Assembly: GCA_025210375.1 (NCBI GenBank)
Contig: JAOASB010000029.1
Location: forward strand, 124,001 to 188,000
DNA: 64,000 nucleotides
Reading direction: 5' to 3'
Origin: Maledivibacter sp.
Lineage (GTDB): Bacteria; Bacillota; Clostridia; Peptostreptococcales; Caminicellaceae
Shown piece by piece: positions 53,556 through 61,951 of the stretch (the stretch's first letter is position 1; every line of letters begins with the position of its first letter). The notes below the pieces were generated by a model. That model saw nothing but the letters and a program-made list of their open reading frames with translations, made no database searches and was not told the DNA's origin. A program made the translations under genes and the position numbers.

Positions 53556-54578
53556 CTATTCATCTATTTTTTTAGCTAATTTATCCACTGATTTTGATAG
53601 ATTTTCTATTTGAAGTCCTATGGCTATTTCCTTTGTATTGTGTTTTAACTCTTCGGAAAAATCATTAAAGCTTACATTCATTCTTTGTATATTTGTTTTT
53701 AAGTGGTGATTGAATTCTGAAAAATCCCTTGTATTCTCAGCGAATACATTAAGGGAATTGTCAAACTTTTCAACACTCTTAAGTAAAGACTCGGAAAACT
53801 GTTCAATTCCACTAGTTGCTGAAGCAAGTCTAACGCTCAACACCTCACTAATTTCCTTCATACTCTTTTCTAATTTTACATTGAATTCTCCAAGACTTTC
53901 AACCAATTCATTTTTCACCAATGCCTCTGGGGTTTCTACTATTGTACCAACCCTTTGTGCTAGTGTATTATCAAGGAATTCTTCCATTTCAATCATTACT
54001 GACTCTCTTACCTCTTCTACTCCAACGAAAATACTTATTATTGTCAATAAGATGGACGAAGCAATACCAAACAGTGAAGTTACAAAGGCAACAGACATCC
54101 CCTTTACGGAGCTTATAAGCCCTTCTATAACTGAATCCATACTATCTAGTACATCTATACCGCCACTGGCAGCTAAGGTCTTTACTAGCTCACTAATAGA
54201 CAATGTTAGACCATAAAATGTACCAAGAAGTCCTAGTACAATCATTAATGAAACTGCTCTTTTGATAAATTTTTCTCCTAAATACTGGGAACTCAATTCT
54301 TTATTAAAGTTTTTTTCAATAATAGCCTGGGTATTTATCTCATTAACTCTAGCCTTTGCAGCTAATTTATAATCATCAACTATGTCATTAAATACCTTAC
54401 TTTCAAATATTGCAGCCTCTCTATTTTTATCCTCCTGTAAATCCCAAAGCATTGAAAAATATCTTTTCCTAAGAGATAAAGATATTACAAAGGCCGAAAT
54501 GAATATCGCAAGTATTGCAGCTATTATTACAATAGCCAATGGATTCAATTTACTAAATATGTTACTTAGACCTAACAA
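53556..54578 (-). CDS. MotA/TolQ/ExbB-like proton channel protein
   Basis: 340 residues. One helix at about 13-32, then a MotA/TolQ core with helices around LMIVLGLLGTFYGLTLSISELVKTL (about 110-134) and VKGMSVAFVTSLFGIASSILLTIISIFVG (about 157-185). The C-terminal tail of about 150 residues is predicted coiled coil (VRLASATSGIEQFSESLLKSVEKF). The tail is longer than in TolQ or ExbB and recalls ZorA-like proteins, though shorter. It is 77 bases upstream of the MotB-like gene. Function unassigned. Confidence 0.85.
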   Translation of the reverse strand: MLGLSNIFSKLNPLAIVIIAAILAIFISAFVISLSLRKRYFSMLWDLQEDKNREAAIFESKVFNDIVDDYKLAAKARVNEINTQAIIEKNFNKELSSQYLGEKFIKRAVSLMIVLGLLGTFYGLTLSISELVKTLAASGGIDVLDSMDSVIEGLISSVKGMSVAFVTSLFGIASSILLTIISIFVGVEEVRESVMIEMEEFLDNTLAQRVGTIVETPEALVKNELVESLGEFNVKLEKSMKEISEVLSVRLASATSGIEQFSESLLKSVEKFDNSLNVFAENTRDFSEFNHHLKTNIQRMNVSFNDFSEELKHNTKEIAIGLQIENLSKSVDKLAKKIDE

Positions 54579-54781
54579 ATTTAATTCCCCCTTTTTTGTT
54601 TTTTATGTAATTCATTTACTGCTTGCTGGATTTCCAACTCAATTGTATCATTTTATGAATCCTGTAGCAATTTGTACAATTATCTAAAAATTTGTCGTAT
54701 CCTTTGATTTTTCCTAGCTTTTTACTATATATGCATAAATATTAAATTTCTATTAACATTTTCTTACAAGTTAGTGTCAGT

Positions 54782-54819
54782 AAAAAAAGCCCTAAGCTAC
54801 TAATTTAGTAACCTAAGAC
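54782..54819 (-). terminator. terminator downstream of the AOR operon
   Basis: On the minus strand AGTCTTAGGTTACTAAAT and the opposing TTAGTAGCTTAGGGCT form a stem with two mismatches, followed by TTTTTT. Confidence 0.7.
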
Positions 54820-54872
54820 TTAAGTGGATTCAAAAAAACAAACTAGTTATCTTACTTATTCTTTTAATTTCT
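54820..54872 (-). repeat. dispersed GACTAGTT motif, copy 3
   Basis: On the minus strand AAATTAAAAGAATAAGTAAG is followed by ATAACTAGTTTGTTTTTTT and GAATCCACTTAA. It lies between the moaD-like gene and the terminator. Confidence 0.5.
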
Positions 54873-54938
54873 TGCATTATTACTCAATCACTCCGTAAAC
54901 TGAATTGTTTATTTTTTTCATATTACTTTAATGGGATT

Positions 54939-55136
54939 TTAACCCCCTGCAAATACGTGGATGGCCTTTACATCATCACAATCATTTATGATAGTAGTAG
55001 ACCAATCTTCCTTTTTTATTATTACTCCATTAATTTTTACAATTATTTTTGGAAAAACATAATTCTTTTTTTTTAGTAGTAATTCAACAGTTAGACCTTC
55101 TTCCCATTCAAAATCCCTATTGTTGACCTGTATCAT
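54939..55136 (-). CDS. MoaD/ThiS-family sulfur-carrier protein
   Basis: 65 residues from the ATG at 55136, which is eight bases after GGAGG; a longer frame overlapping the AOR gene lacks a ribosome site. The beta-grasp fold is indicated by MIQVNNRDFEWEEGLTVELLL and KIIVKINGVIIKKEDW, and it ends in the Gly-Gly tail (HVFAGG) that is thiocarboxylated. MoaD supplies sulfur for the dithiolene of molybdopterin. MoaD-like genes often accompany tungsten AOR genes, which supports a cofactor role here rather than thiamine synthesis. Confidence 0.88.
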   Translation of the reverse strand: MIQVNNRDFEWEEGLTVELLLKKKNYVFPKIIVKINGVIIKKEDWSTTIINDCDDVKAIHVFAGG

Positions 55137-55161
55137 TTCGATTCCCTCCGATTGTAGAACA

Positions 55162-57339
55162 TTATGCCATTGCTTGTTCTTTGTCAAGGAACGGCTTTAC
55201 GACTTCTACTACTTCATCAAAATCAATACCAAGCTTTTTAAGATGCTCAAGGGTAGGAACTCCATTGTTACTCCACCCTCTACGCTTGTATACTGCATCC
55301 GTAAGCTTGTCATACTGACCTTCTCTATATTCTCTTAGGACAGCCATTCTTTCCTCAATGGTTTTACCGACTGGATCATAGTCAACTAATTCCCTTAGTT
55401 GACCATCATACCTTTCTTCTCTAGAAAGATATTCTTCCTTAGTGACTGGTCCCATAGATCTATATGGAGTAGCATCATTCTTTCTTAAACCTTTTCCCAT
55501 TCTTATATTAAATACTCTTTGGAAGTTATACACCCTCTCGGATTCAGTTATCATACTATCCTTATCAATACCTCTTCCTGTAACCCCATTTGCAACATCA
55601 ATATAATTATGAACATGCTCTGGAATTTTGGCTGGCTCATCTTCATACTGATTATTTTCTGGTACTATATCATTCCAACACAATTTACAGAAACCATATA
55701 ATCCAAACCAAGTCCTAAACATGGGATAATAGTGTAATGCCTCTGCCTTATTTTCAAAGGTTGGTATTTGGTTATTGACCATATCTATAAATATTAGCCA
55801 TGCTTCATCATGCTGTGGCCCTTTATTAGTGAGTCCATAACCGCCCTGTTGAGCTAAGGATTCCTTGGACATATACTCTGAATACTCAAGACCTTTTTGT
55901 TCCATTCCTATATCAAACAAGAAATTGGGATCTCCACCGTATTCCTCGGCAAATATTTTTTTCATTCTCAATATACCTTGACCAGCTATTTTCCCAAAGC
56001 CTTCTCCTTTAGCCATTTGATGTATTAGCTCCAGGGCCGCATCAGCATTTCCGAAATTAAGCTCAAGACCACCGGTTATCTCCTTGTTTAATATACCATT
56101 TTCATAGCATTCCATAACAAATGCAGTTAAAGTTCCAAAGGAAATAGTATCTATCCCATAGGTATCACAATAGAAATTGAGTTCAAGTATTACATGGGGA
56201 TCAAAAATACCACAGTTTGGTCCAAGTCCCGCTGCATTTTCATACTCTGGTCCATCAACCACTACCTTATCTCCCTTGTATCGTCCAGTTTTAAGTTCAA
56301 AATTATCAGCTGCCTTGGCACATGCCATTGAACATCCATACCAACATCCGTCTGGCATATTCTGGGTTATATATTTTTCTATAAATACTGTAGAAGCTAC
56401 TTTATAAGTATCCGGATGGGCTCCAAACTTGTAATTGTGGGTAGGTAATAGGTCATATTTATCCATAACCTCGATGATATTGGCAGTACCGATTTTTCTC
56501 ATATTATTTTGATTTTTATCATTTTTACACATATTCTTATGAAATCTAACTCCCGCTTCTCTAATAAGATCAGGATCTACTGGATTGTTTAAATCCGATC
56601 TAACACCATCAAATTTAATAACAATAGCTTTAATCTTTTTATCTCTAAAAACTGTTCCTATGCCGCCTCTACCAGCCTGCTTAAGTCTAACTGCCTTTCT
56701 TCTTAAATCATAAAAAGTAAAATTAAGTATGCCTAGCCTAGTATGCTCTGCGGCGGTACCCGCAGTTATAACTGAAATATTTTTTTTATCATACTCATTA
56801 TCCCCATACATATCGGTCAATACCTCACCAAGTATATGTCCATCTATTGGCTCTAAGGGAGCTTTCTCTATAGTGACCTTGTTATTTAAACCATCAATAT
56901 ATATAATTATATCTTCCTCAGCCTTACCCTGTACCTCGAGAGTATCAAAGCCAGAGAATTTTAGATAGGGCCCAAAGTAACCACCAACATTAGAATCTAT
57001 TGGGATATCCGTCATAGGAGATATGGAACATACCAAGGATTTACCCGTACCAGAATAAGTTGTTATGCCACAGGCAGGTCCTCCCGATATAACTATTTCA
57101 TTCTCTGGATCATTCCATTTTGTATTCTCAGTAACTGCATTCCAAAGATACCATAAACCATAACCCTTCCCTCCAACAAACTTCTCCTTAACCATTGGAG
57201 GTATGTCCTTAATCGATATCTTATTTTCTCCAATATTTATATACAGGGTCTTGTCTGTATAACCTTTATCTATAGGTGCTTTTATATATTCAAGACTAGT
57301 AATAAGCTCCCGGGCATCTCTCATTGCTTTTATATCCAT
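55162..57339 (-). CDS. tungsten/molybdenum aldehyde:ferredoxin oxidoreductase family protein
   Basis: 725 residues, about 100 longer than classical AOR. Marks of the family: FVGGKGYGLWYLWN (about 53-66), SGGPACGITTYSGTGKS, and RRKAVRLKQAGRGGIGTVFRDKKIKAIV (pterin contacts, about 212-239). The cluster region is DGCWYGCSMAC (about 333-343), with a distant Cys in FCKLCW (about 550). The first three cysteines are spaced C-x3-C-x3-C, not C-x2-C-x3-C. It should oxidise an aldehyde or related substrate with the bis-pterin W/Mo site, passing electrons to the ferredoxin-like protein upstream. The substrate is unknown. Confidence 0.93.
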   Translation of the reverse strand: MDIKAMRDARELITSLEYIKAPIDKGYTDKTLYINIGENKISIKDIPPMVKEKFVGGKGYGLWYLWNAVTENTKWNDPENEIVISGGPACGITTYSGTGKSLVCSISPMTDIPIDSNVGGYFGPYLKFSGFDTLEVQGKAEEDIIIYIDGLNNKVTIEKAPLEPIDGHILGEVLTDMYGDNEYDKKNISVITAGTAAEHTRLGILNFTFYDLRRKAVRLKQAGRGGIGTVFRDKKIKAIVIKFDGVRSDLNNPVDPDLIREAGVRFHKNMCKNDKNQNNMRKIGTANIIEVMDKYDLLPTHNYKFGAHPDTYKVASTVFIEKYITQNMPDGCWYGCSMACAKAADNFELKTGRYKGDKVVVDGPEYENAAGLGPNCGIFDPHVILELNFYCDTYGIDTISFGTLTAFVMECYENGILNKEITGGLELNFGNADAALELIHQMAKGEGFGKIAGQGILRMKKIFAEEYGGDPNFLFDIGMEQKGLEYSEYMSKESLAQQGGYGLTNKGPQHDEAWLIFIDMVNNQIPTFENKAEALHYYPMFRTWFGLYGFCKLCWNDIVPENNQYEDEPAKIPEHVHNYIDVANGVTGRGIDKDSMITESERVYNFQRVFNIRMGKGLRKNDATPYRSMGPVTKEEYLSREERYDGQLRELVDYDPVGKTIEERMAVLREYREGQYDKLTDAVYKRRGWSNNGVPTLEHLKKLGIDFDEVVEVVKPFLDKEQAMA

Positions 57340-57359
57340 AAATAATTCCCCCTTGTCCT

Positions 57360-57782
57360 CTAAAATATAGTAGCTGGAGTAACTTTTTCTAGCATTTCTA
57401 CCTCAACATCCTCAATTTTCAATGCATTTGTAGGACAAACCCTTGTACAAATACCACATGCTATACATTTAAAAGGTTCATGTGAACTACTATGATACAT
57501 CATGGCCCCTTCAGTACAATATCCAACACACATCAAACATCCTACACATCTGTTTTTATCAACTCTTATTATTCCCCTAGCATCCCTCTTTAAAGCAAGC
57601 ACTGGACATTGATCCATACACTCACCACATTGAGTACAAGCTGTTATTTTCTTTTCTAAACTAACATCCACTTTTATACATGACTTATCCCTGTTTGCTT
57701 CCTTAAAAAAGGCTTTAGAACATGCCTCTTCACATGCTCCGCATCCAATACATAATTCATCATTTTTAGTTAGTATCTTCAT
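57360..57782 (-). CDS. polyferredoxin-like 4Fe-4S protein, electron partner of the AOR
   Basis: 140 residues with four cysteine clusters: CIGCGACEEAC (about 12-22), CTQCGECMDQC (about 49-59), CVGCLMCVGYC (about 79-89) and CIACGICTRVC (about 105-115). Each has the C-x2-C-x2-C-x3-C(P) spacing of 4Fe-4S centres. It is the first gene of the AOR operon, behind a sigma-54 promoter, and is 20 bases from the AOR gene. It probably carries electrons from the AOR to ferredoxin or another acceptor. Confidence 0.92.
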   Translation of the reverse strand: MKILTKNDELCIGCGACEEACSKAFFKEANRDKSCIKVDVSLEKKITACTQCGECMDQCPVLALKRDARGIIRVDKNRCVGCLMCVGYCTEGAMMYHSSSHEPFKCIACGICTRVCPTNALKIEDVEVEMLEKVTPATIF

Positions 57783-57874
57783 AAAAGCTCACCTCCTGAT
57801 TTATAATAAATTACGTTTTGTATAGCTTGAAACGTTTTAGATTACTTCTTTTATAGGTATGATATAAATATGTT

Positions 57875-57891
57875 TGCAATTTACATGCCAA
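57875..57891 (-). promoter_or_regulatory. sigma-54 promoter of the AOR operon
   Basis: On the minus strand TTGGCATGTAAATTGCA has GG and GC exactly ten bases apart and differs from the consensus TTGGCACG-N4-TTGCA at one position. It lies about 93 bases before the ferredoxin start. Confidence 0.88.
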
Positions 57892-57954
57892 TTATACAAA
57901 TGGTACAAGGACTTAAAACAACTTAAAAATTCCTTTTTTTGCCTCTTTTCGAGA

Positions 57955-57971
57955 CGCCTGTTTTTAGGACA
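57955..57971 (-). promoter_or_regulatory. possible activator-binding site upstream of the AOR promoter
   Basis: TGTCCTAAAAACAGGCG on the minus strand resembles TGTCAGAAAACAGACA at 61848-61863, upstream of the other sigma-54 promoter, allowing one inserted base. It is 65-80 bases upstream of the -24 element, a usual distance for an enhancer site. Confidence 0.35.
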
Positions 57972-58113
57972 TCGTATCTAAAAATTGACACATCCATGAT
58001 TTCCATTGAATTTAACTGTGTTTAACTAATGAATAGTCAATGGCTATCAACAATTTAATTATACTAAATTTTTATATTTTTTAAAACATTTACCAGAGTC
58101 TCCCCTAAATAAA

Positions 58114-58135
58114 AATTAGGGACATGAAGTCCCTG
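58114..58135 (-). terminator. terminator of the dehydrogenase operon
   Basis: AGGGAC and GTCCCT pair around ATGAA. On the minus strand the hairpin is followed by AATTTTTATTT. Confidence 0.65.
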
Positions 58136-58180
58136 GGAAATATAATTTCTACACCTTAGTATCATATATAAAGATTTATA

Positions 58181-59332
58181 TTAAACAACCGATGGTTCAA
58201 ATATTAATTCACCTCTTTCAAATCTATTTAGATGAAGCATATCAATTGGTAAAGTAGTTTCCTCACCTAAAATACTTTCTGCTATCAATACGCCAGTTGC
58301 CGGCCCAAACATGAACCCGTGTCCACTAAAGCCAACTGCTAAGTAATAACCTTCAACCCCATCTACTGGTCCCAAAATTGGTTGCCTGTCTGGAGTTATA
58401 TTATAAATCCCCGCCCATTGTCTTATCATTCTGGCATTTTTAAGGGGTGGCAGTATCCCTGTGATGGTTTTAGCCATTTCCTCTAAGAAATGCCATCCCG
58501 ATGTTATACGTAAATCCCTTGGCTCTCCTTCATCGCCTCTACCCATGAGTAATCCTCCATGGGGAACCTGCTGGCAATATAGATTTAATGAAAATGACAT
58601 AACCATAGGCCCAAGTACTTGTTCTATTGCCTCTGTAACCAGTATTTGATGCCTTTCTGAATATACTGGAAGTTCGATACCAGCCATCTTACCTATTGCT
58701 TGTGAATATCCTCCAGCCCCATTAACAACGATATTTGTAGAGATATCTCCCTTAGTAGTTTTTACACCTTTAACTTTACCATTTTCTATCACTATATCAG
58801 TAACCTCTGTAAATTTATATATTTTAACACCAAGTCTTTCCGCCGCCCTTGCAAAAGCTTCTGTAGTATGGAATGGATTAAGATGCCCATCCTTTTGACA
58901 GAAGGTTGCACTTATAAGTCCATCCGTATTTAGGAAGGGAACTATCTCCTTAGCTTCTTCAAGGTTTAACAGTCTCGATGGAATCCCTAAACTATTTTGA
59001 AGCTCAACATTTTTCTTGAATTGCTCATGCTCCTTTTCTGTACTAGATATCATTAGATACCCACCTTGCTTAAACTCTATATCACCATCATACTCCAGTT
59101 CTTCATTAGCATTTTCAAAGAGTTCACAGGCAAACTTCGCTATTTTACAATTCATTTCCGTTCCCCATTGCTGCCTAATGCCAGCTCCACATCTTCCAGT
59201 TGATCCACTAGCTAAATATCCCTTCTCAATGACAGCAACATTTCTTACTCCCTTTTTAGCTAAATTATAGGCTATAGACACTCCCGATATGCCTCCACCA
59301 ATAATAACAACATCAGCAGTTTTAATCATCCT
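58181..59332 (-). CDS. FAD-dependent amino-acid oxidase-type subunit (DAO/sarcosine oxidase beta-like)
   Basis: 383 residues from the ATG at 59332, eight bases after GGAGG; the frame is open ten codons further upstream. The dinucleotide-binding motif is DVVIIGGGISGVSIAYNLAKKG (about 5-26), then GSTGRCGAGIRQQWG, and the C-terminal TPDRQPILGPVDGVEGYYLAVGFSGHGFMFGPATG, which is typical of the DAO family. It is probably the catalytic subunit of a multi-subunit dye-linked dehydrogenase related to L-proline dehydrogenase, sarcosine oxidase and HcnC. The exact substrate cannot be named. Confidence 0.9.
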   Translation of the reverse strand, partial: RMIKTADVVIIGGGISGVSIAYNLAKKGVRNVAVIEKGYLASGSTGRCGAGIRQQWGTEMNCKIAKFACELFENANEELEYDGDIEFKQGGYLMISSTEKEHEQFKKNVELQNSLGIPSRLLNLEEAKEIVPFLNTDGLISATFCQKDGHLNPFHTTEAFARAAERLGVKIYKFTEVTDIVIENGKVKGVKTTKGDISTNIVVNGAGGYSQAIGKMAGIELPVYSERHQILVTEAIEQVLGPMVMSFSLNLYCQQVPHGGLLMGRGDEGEPRDLRITSGWHFLEEMAKTITGILPPLKNARMIRQWAGIYNITPDRQPILGPVDGVEGYYLAVGFSGHGFMFGPATGVLIAESILGEETTLPIDMLHLNRFERGELIFEPSVV

Positions 59333-59612
59333 CTCTGCCTCCTTCACTTCCAGCCTCCGCAATTTGTCCCAGGGTTATGGCTTTTACAGGAGGTCTATAT
59401 GTCCCAGGCATAATTTGTGATATGGGTTTACCTGTTATTATTGATATTTCCCTCAAAATTAATGGCATACATGTCCTTCCTTGACATGGCCCCATTCCCG
59501 CTCTGCTCACCCTTTTGATCTCATCAAAGGTGGTATAACCTTCCTTCACTAATTTTTTTATATCTTCCTTGGTCAAATCTGAACAACGGCATATTATGTT
59601 ATCGTCTGACAT
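59322..59612 (-). CDS. BFD-like [2Fe-2S] protein subunit
   Basis: 96 residues. Cys residues are CRC (about 8-10) and CQGRTC (about 43-48), the C-x-C...C-x4-C pattern of bacterioferritin-associated-ferredoxin-like domains. The same domain is found fused or separate in multi-subunit proline dehydrogenases and HcnB-type proteins. It lies between a 4Fe-4S subunit and the FAD oxidase subunit, overlapping the latter by 11 bases. Confidence 0.88.
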   Translation of the reverse strand: MSDDNIICRCSDLTKEDIKKLVKEGYTTFDEIKRVSRAGMGPCQGRTCMPLILREISIITGKPISQIMPGTYRPPVKAITLGQIAEAGSEGGREDD

Positions 59613-59624
59613 AGTTAATCCCCC

Positions 59625-60107
59625 TTACATCCTAAAATTTCTTACTACTTTCATATATTGTCTTGGAACAGCAATAGAAACTATAGGAGTCCTATCTAAT
59701 GCCTTTGAATCTAGTATCCTTACTACCCTAACATCACATACATATTGCCCTTCTCTATTTAACCCCTTAACCACTTCTCCCTGTTCTGGCAATGGAATAA
59801 ATTCGTAAGGAATTTTTATTAGAACCTCATTCTCGGAATAAGTTGCATCGACTATCATAATCGCCAGCCCTGGACAGTGGGCTATACATAATCCACATCC
59901 ATTACAATTATCATGATTTATCTGTGGCAAATCATTAATATCTTCAAATTTTTTAATAGCATTTCTCTTACATGCAGTATAGCAAGGATTACAAGGTATA
60001 TTCTGATAACATTCAATCACTGCAACGGCTCCCTTTTCTAATCTTTCCTCGGAAGGAAAAACACTGTCTATCTGCTTTGCAGAAGGCACTCCAGTACTTT
60101 CTAACAT
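59625..60107 (-). CDS. 4Fe-4S ferredoxin-domain subunit
   Basis: 160 residues. Two cysteine groups, CYQNIPCNPCYTAC (about 33-46) and CNGCGLCIAHC (about 68-78), suit one or two 4Fe-4S clusters. The C-terminal half (about 85-160) is a beta-rich domain without cysteine clusters. It is equivalent to the small Fe-S subunit of archaeal-type dye-linked L-proline dehydrogenases. Third gene of the sigma-54-dependent operon. Confidence 0.87.
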   Translation of the reverse strand: MLESTGVPSAKQIDSVFPSEERLEKGAVAVIECYQNIPCNPCYTACKRNAIKKFEDINDLPQINHDNCNGCGLCIAHCPGLAIMIVDATYSENEVLIKIPYEFIPLPEQGEVVKGLNREGQYVCDVRVVRILDSKALDRTPIVSIAVPRQYMKVVRNFRM

Positions 60108-60134
60108 TCCGACACCTCCACTATTACAATTCTG

Positions 60135-61232
60135 TTATCCTACTACTGTTTCACTCCTAATCGTTACTTGGTCAAGCCCCTCACGTATTTTATCTCCCAC
60201 ATGGCCTGAACGAAGTGACTCAAGTTGGTCAAGATAGTCTTGCTTTCTTTCATCAAAATCAACTATTTTATAACCAAGGGACTCTGCCGCCGCTAATCCC
60301 GATAAATAACCCTCTACCATAGCACTGGTCGCTTCTTCAACTCCACAAACATCCCCTGCTACAAAAATGCCTTCCCTTGTGGTTTCCAAATTTTCGGTTC
60401 TAGCTGGTACAAACCCTCCTAATTGACCTACATACTTCATTTCACAGCCTGCTTGCCATAACAACTCTCCTAATGGACATAGTCCAACGGAAATACATAA
60501 AACATCTATTTCAAAATCCTTTTCAGTTCCTTCTACTGGCTGCCATTTCTCATCTAACTTGACTATAGTAGCCTTTTCCAAGTAGTTTTTTCCATAGGCT
60601 TCCTTTACGGTATATCCAGTATAAATAGGAACTCCCATACGCCTTACCTTAGAAGCATGTACTAGATATCCTCCTATTTTCGGTGCTGCATCAAGTATCG
60701 CCTTAACCTTCACCCCTGCTTGCATCAACTGATAGCTTACTATCAATCCTATATTCCCTGCTCCTAGCATTAATACATTGTCTCCTGGCTTTACTCCATG
60801 TACATTCATTAGTGTCTGCACTGCTCCAGCACCATAGATTCCTGGCAAATCATTATTTGGGAATGCCAATGTCTTTTCACTTGCCCCCGTTGAAACTATT
60901 ATCCTTTGAGATTCTATTTTTGTGTATTTGCCGTTTATCTCCGCTGTAACAACACCATCATCGTATATAGCTAATACTGTAGCATTTTTCAAAATCTCAA
61001 TATTATCCAACTCATCAATTTTATTAAAAAGCAATGTAGCGATATCAACGCCCCTTACTGAAGCATGCTGCTTTTCTGAACCAAAGAACATATGGGTCTG
61101 TTTTATTAATTGTCCCCCAAGCTTCTCATTTCTTTCAAGTACAAGCACCCTTGCACCTGCCTCAGCGGCATTTATAGCTGCACAAAGTCCAGCCGGGCCT
61201 CCACCAACAACAAGGATTTCTACTTGCTTCAT
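60135..61232 (-). CDS. FAD/NAD(P)-binding oxidoreductase subunit (HcnB / dye-linked dehydrogenase alpha-like)
   Basis: 365 residues. FAD motif VEILVVGGGPAGLCAAINAAEAG (about 4-26), second dinucleotide motif NVLMLGAGNIGLIVSYQL (about 152-169), and the C-terminal FAD motif GIFVAGDVCGVEEATSAMVEGYLSGLAAAESLG (about 295-327). It lacks the C-terminal BFD-like domain found in longer homologues; here that domain is the separate gene at 59322. It overlaps the 2Fe-2S gene by four bases and probably relays electrons from the oxidase subunit. Confidence 0.9.
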   Translation of the reverse strand: MKQVEILVVGGGPAGLCAAINAAEAGARVLVLERNEKLGGQLIKQTHMFFGSEKQHASVRGVDIATLLFNKIDELDNIEILKNATVLAIYDDGVVTAEINGKYTKIESQRIIVSTGASEKTLAFPNNDLPGIYGAGAVQTLMNVHGVKPGDNVLMLGAGNIGLIVSYQLMQAGVKVKAILDAAPKIGGYLVHASKVRRMGVPIYTGYTVKEAYGKNYLEKATIVKLDEKWQPVEGTEKDFEIDVLCISVGLCPLGELLWQAGCEMKYVGQLGGFVPARTENLETTREGIFVAGDVCGVEEATSAMVEGYLSGLAAAESLGYKIVDFDERKQDYLDQLESLRSGHVGDKIREGLDQVTIRSETVVG

Positions 61233-61534
61233 AGTATGCCTCCTTTGTCTTTCTGAGTTTTTATAACCATATCCTCTTTAAGGGGTTCTATACAAGTTCT
61301 AACATTCGATACTCCATTCACTTCCATAACACATTGTCCACAGTTCCCTATGGCACAATAAAAGCCCCTCGGTCTTTTCTTTTCATGACTATGGGTTAAC
61401 ACCTTTACTCCTGCTGCATGAAGTGCCGCGGCGATGGTTTCCCCCTCATATCCTTCATACTCCCTTCCATCAAAGGTAAACTTTATCTTTTTACCCTTTT
61501 CAAACTTCAAAACAGGGTGTTTTTTGATTCTCAT
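61229..61534 (-). CDS. [2Fe-2S] ferredoxin-domain subunit (HcnA-like)
   Basis: 101 residues. A plant-type/HcnA-like 2Fe-2S fold with VKVLTHSHEKKRPRGFYCAIGNCGQCVMEVNGVSNVRTC: Cys at about 59, 64, 67 and 80. FTFDGREYEGYEGETIAAAL is the beta-grasp start. First gene of the five-gene dehydrogenase operon, about 100 bases after the sigma-54 promoter. GGGAGGGG precedes the ATG. Confidence 0.9.
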   Translation of the reverse strand: MRIKKHPVLKFEKGKKIKFTFDGREYEGYEGETIAAALHAAGVKVLTHSHEKKRPRGFYCAIGNCGQCVMEVNGVSNVRTCIEPLKEDMVIKTQKDKGGIL

Positions 61535-61641
61535 AGACTACCCCTCCCGTCATAATCGTGGGCTGAACTCAAGAACACCTTTGAGACAACCCAAATTCTA
61601 TTTATTTGTTCTTAATAATTAAAAGCTTTATTACAAGTAAA

Positions 61642-61660
61642 TAAGCAAATCCTATGCCAT
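61642..61660 (-). promoter_or_regulatory. sigma-54 promoter of the dehydrogenase operon
   Basis: On the minus strand ATGGCATAGGATTTGCTT has GG (61658-61657) and GC (61646-61645) separated by ten bases, as required for -24/-12 elements. It is about 110 bases before the first gene and directly abuts a MITE. Confidence 0.8.
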
Positions 61661-61671
61661 AAAATCTAATA

Positions 61672-61771
61672 TAGGAATTTTAGTATAAACTTTAACTTAT
61701 ACACGCCCAAAATGCCCCGAACCATCGCATATTTGTCCATGTATAAGTTAAGTTATATTATGAAAACCCTA
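61672..61771 (-). mobile_element. MITE family 2 (100 bp), copy 4 (diverged)
   Basis: Exactly 100 bp from TAGGAATTTTAGT to AAAACCCTA, flanked by TA on both sides. The inner arms AACTTATACA and TGTATAAGTT match each other and the layout of the other copies, but the loop has diverged. It sits just upstream of the sigma-54 promoter, between it and the possible enhancer site. Confidence 0.7.
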
Positions 61772-61844
61772 TATAGATATGGGATTTTGAAAATTATAAA
61801 ACGTCAAATATCCGACACATAATTTAAGATTTGTTGGCAAAAGA

Positions 61845-61886
61845 AAGTGTCAGAAAACAGACACTAAAGTCAATTTTCTGACACTT
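61845..61886 (-). terminator. terminator of the sigma-54 activator gene, overlapping a possible enhancer site
   Basis: AAGTGTCAGAAAA (61845-61857) and TTTTCTGACACTT (61874-61886) are perfect complements. In the activator's direction the stem is followed by TCTTTT. The segment 61848-61863, TGTCAGAAAACAGACA, is itself a near-palindrome and could bind the activator. Confidence 0.7.
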
Positions 61887-61951
61887 ATATAAAATCCTAG
61901 CTTTTAAAAAAATCTGCTCATTTTTAATCTAATTATTCCATGTATTGAAGG

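Noticed and set aside
52534-54578. Zorya defence system
   Set aside because: Only the MotA/MotB-like pair is present; no ZorC, ZorD or ZorE-like gene is adjacent and the MotA tail is shorter than in ZorA.
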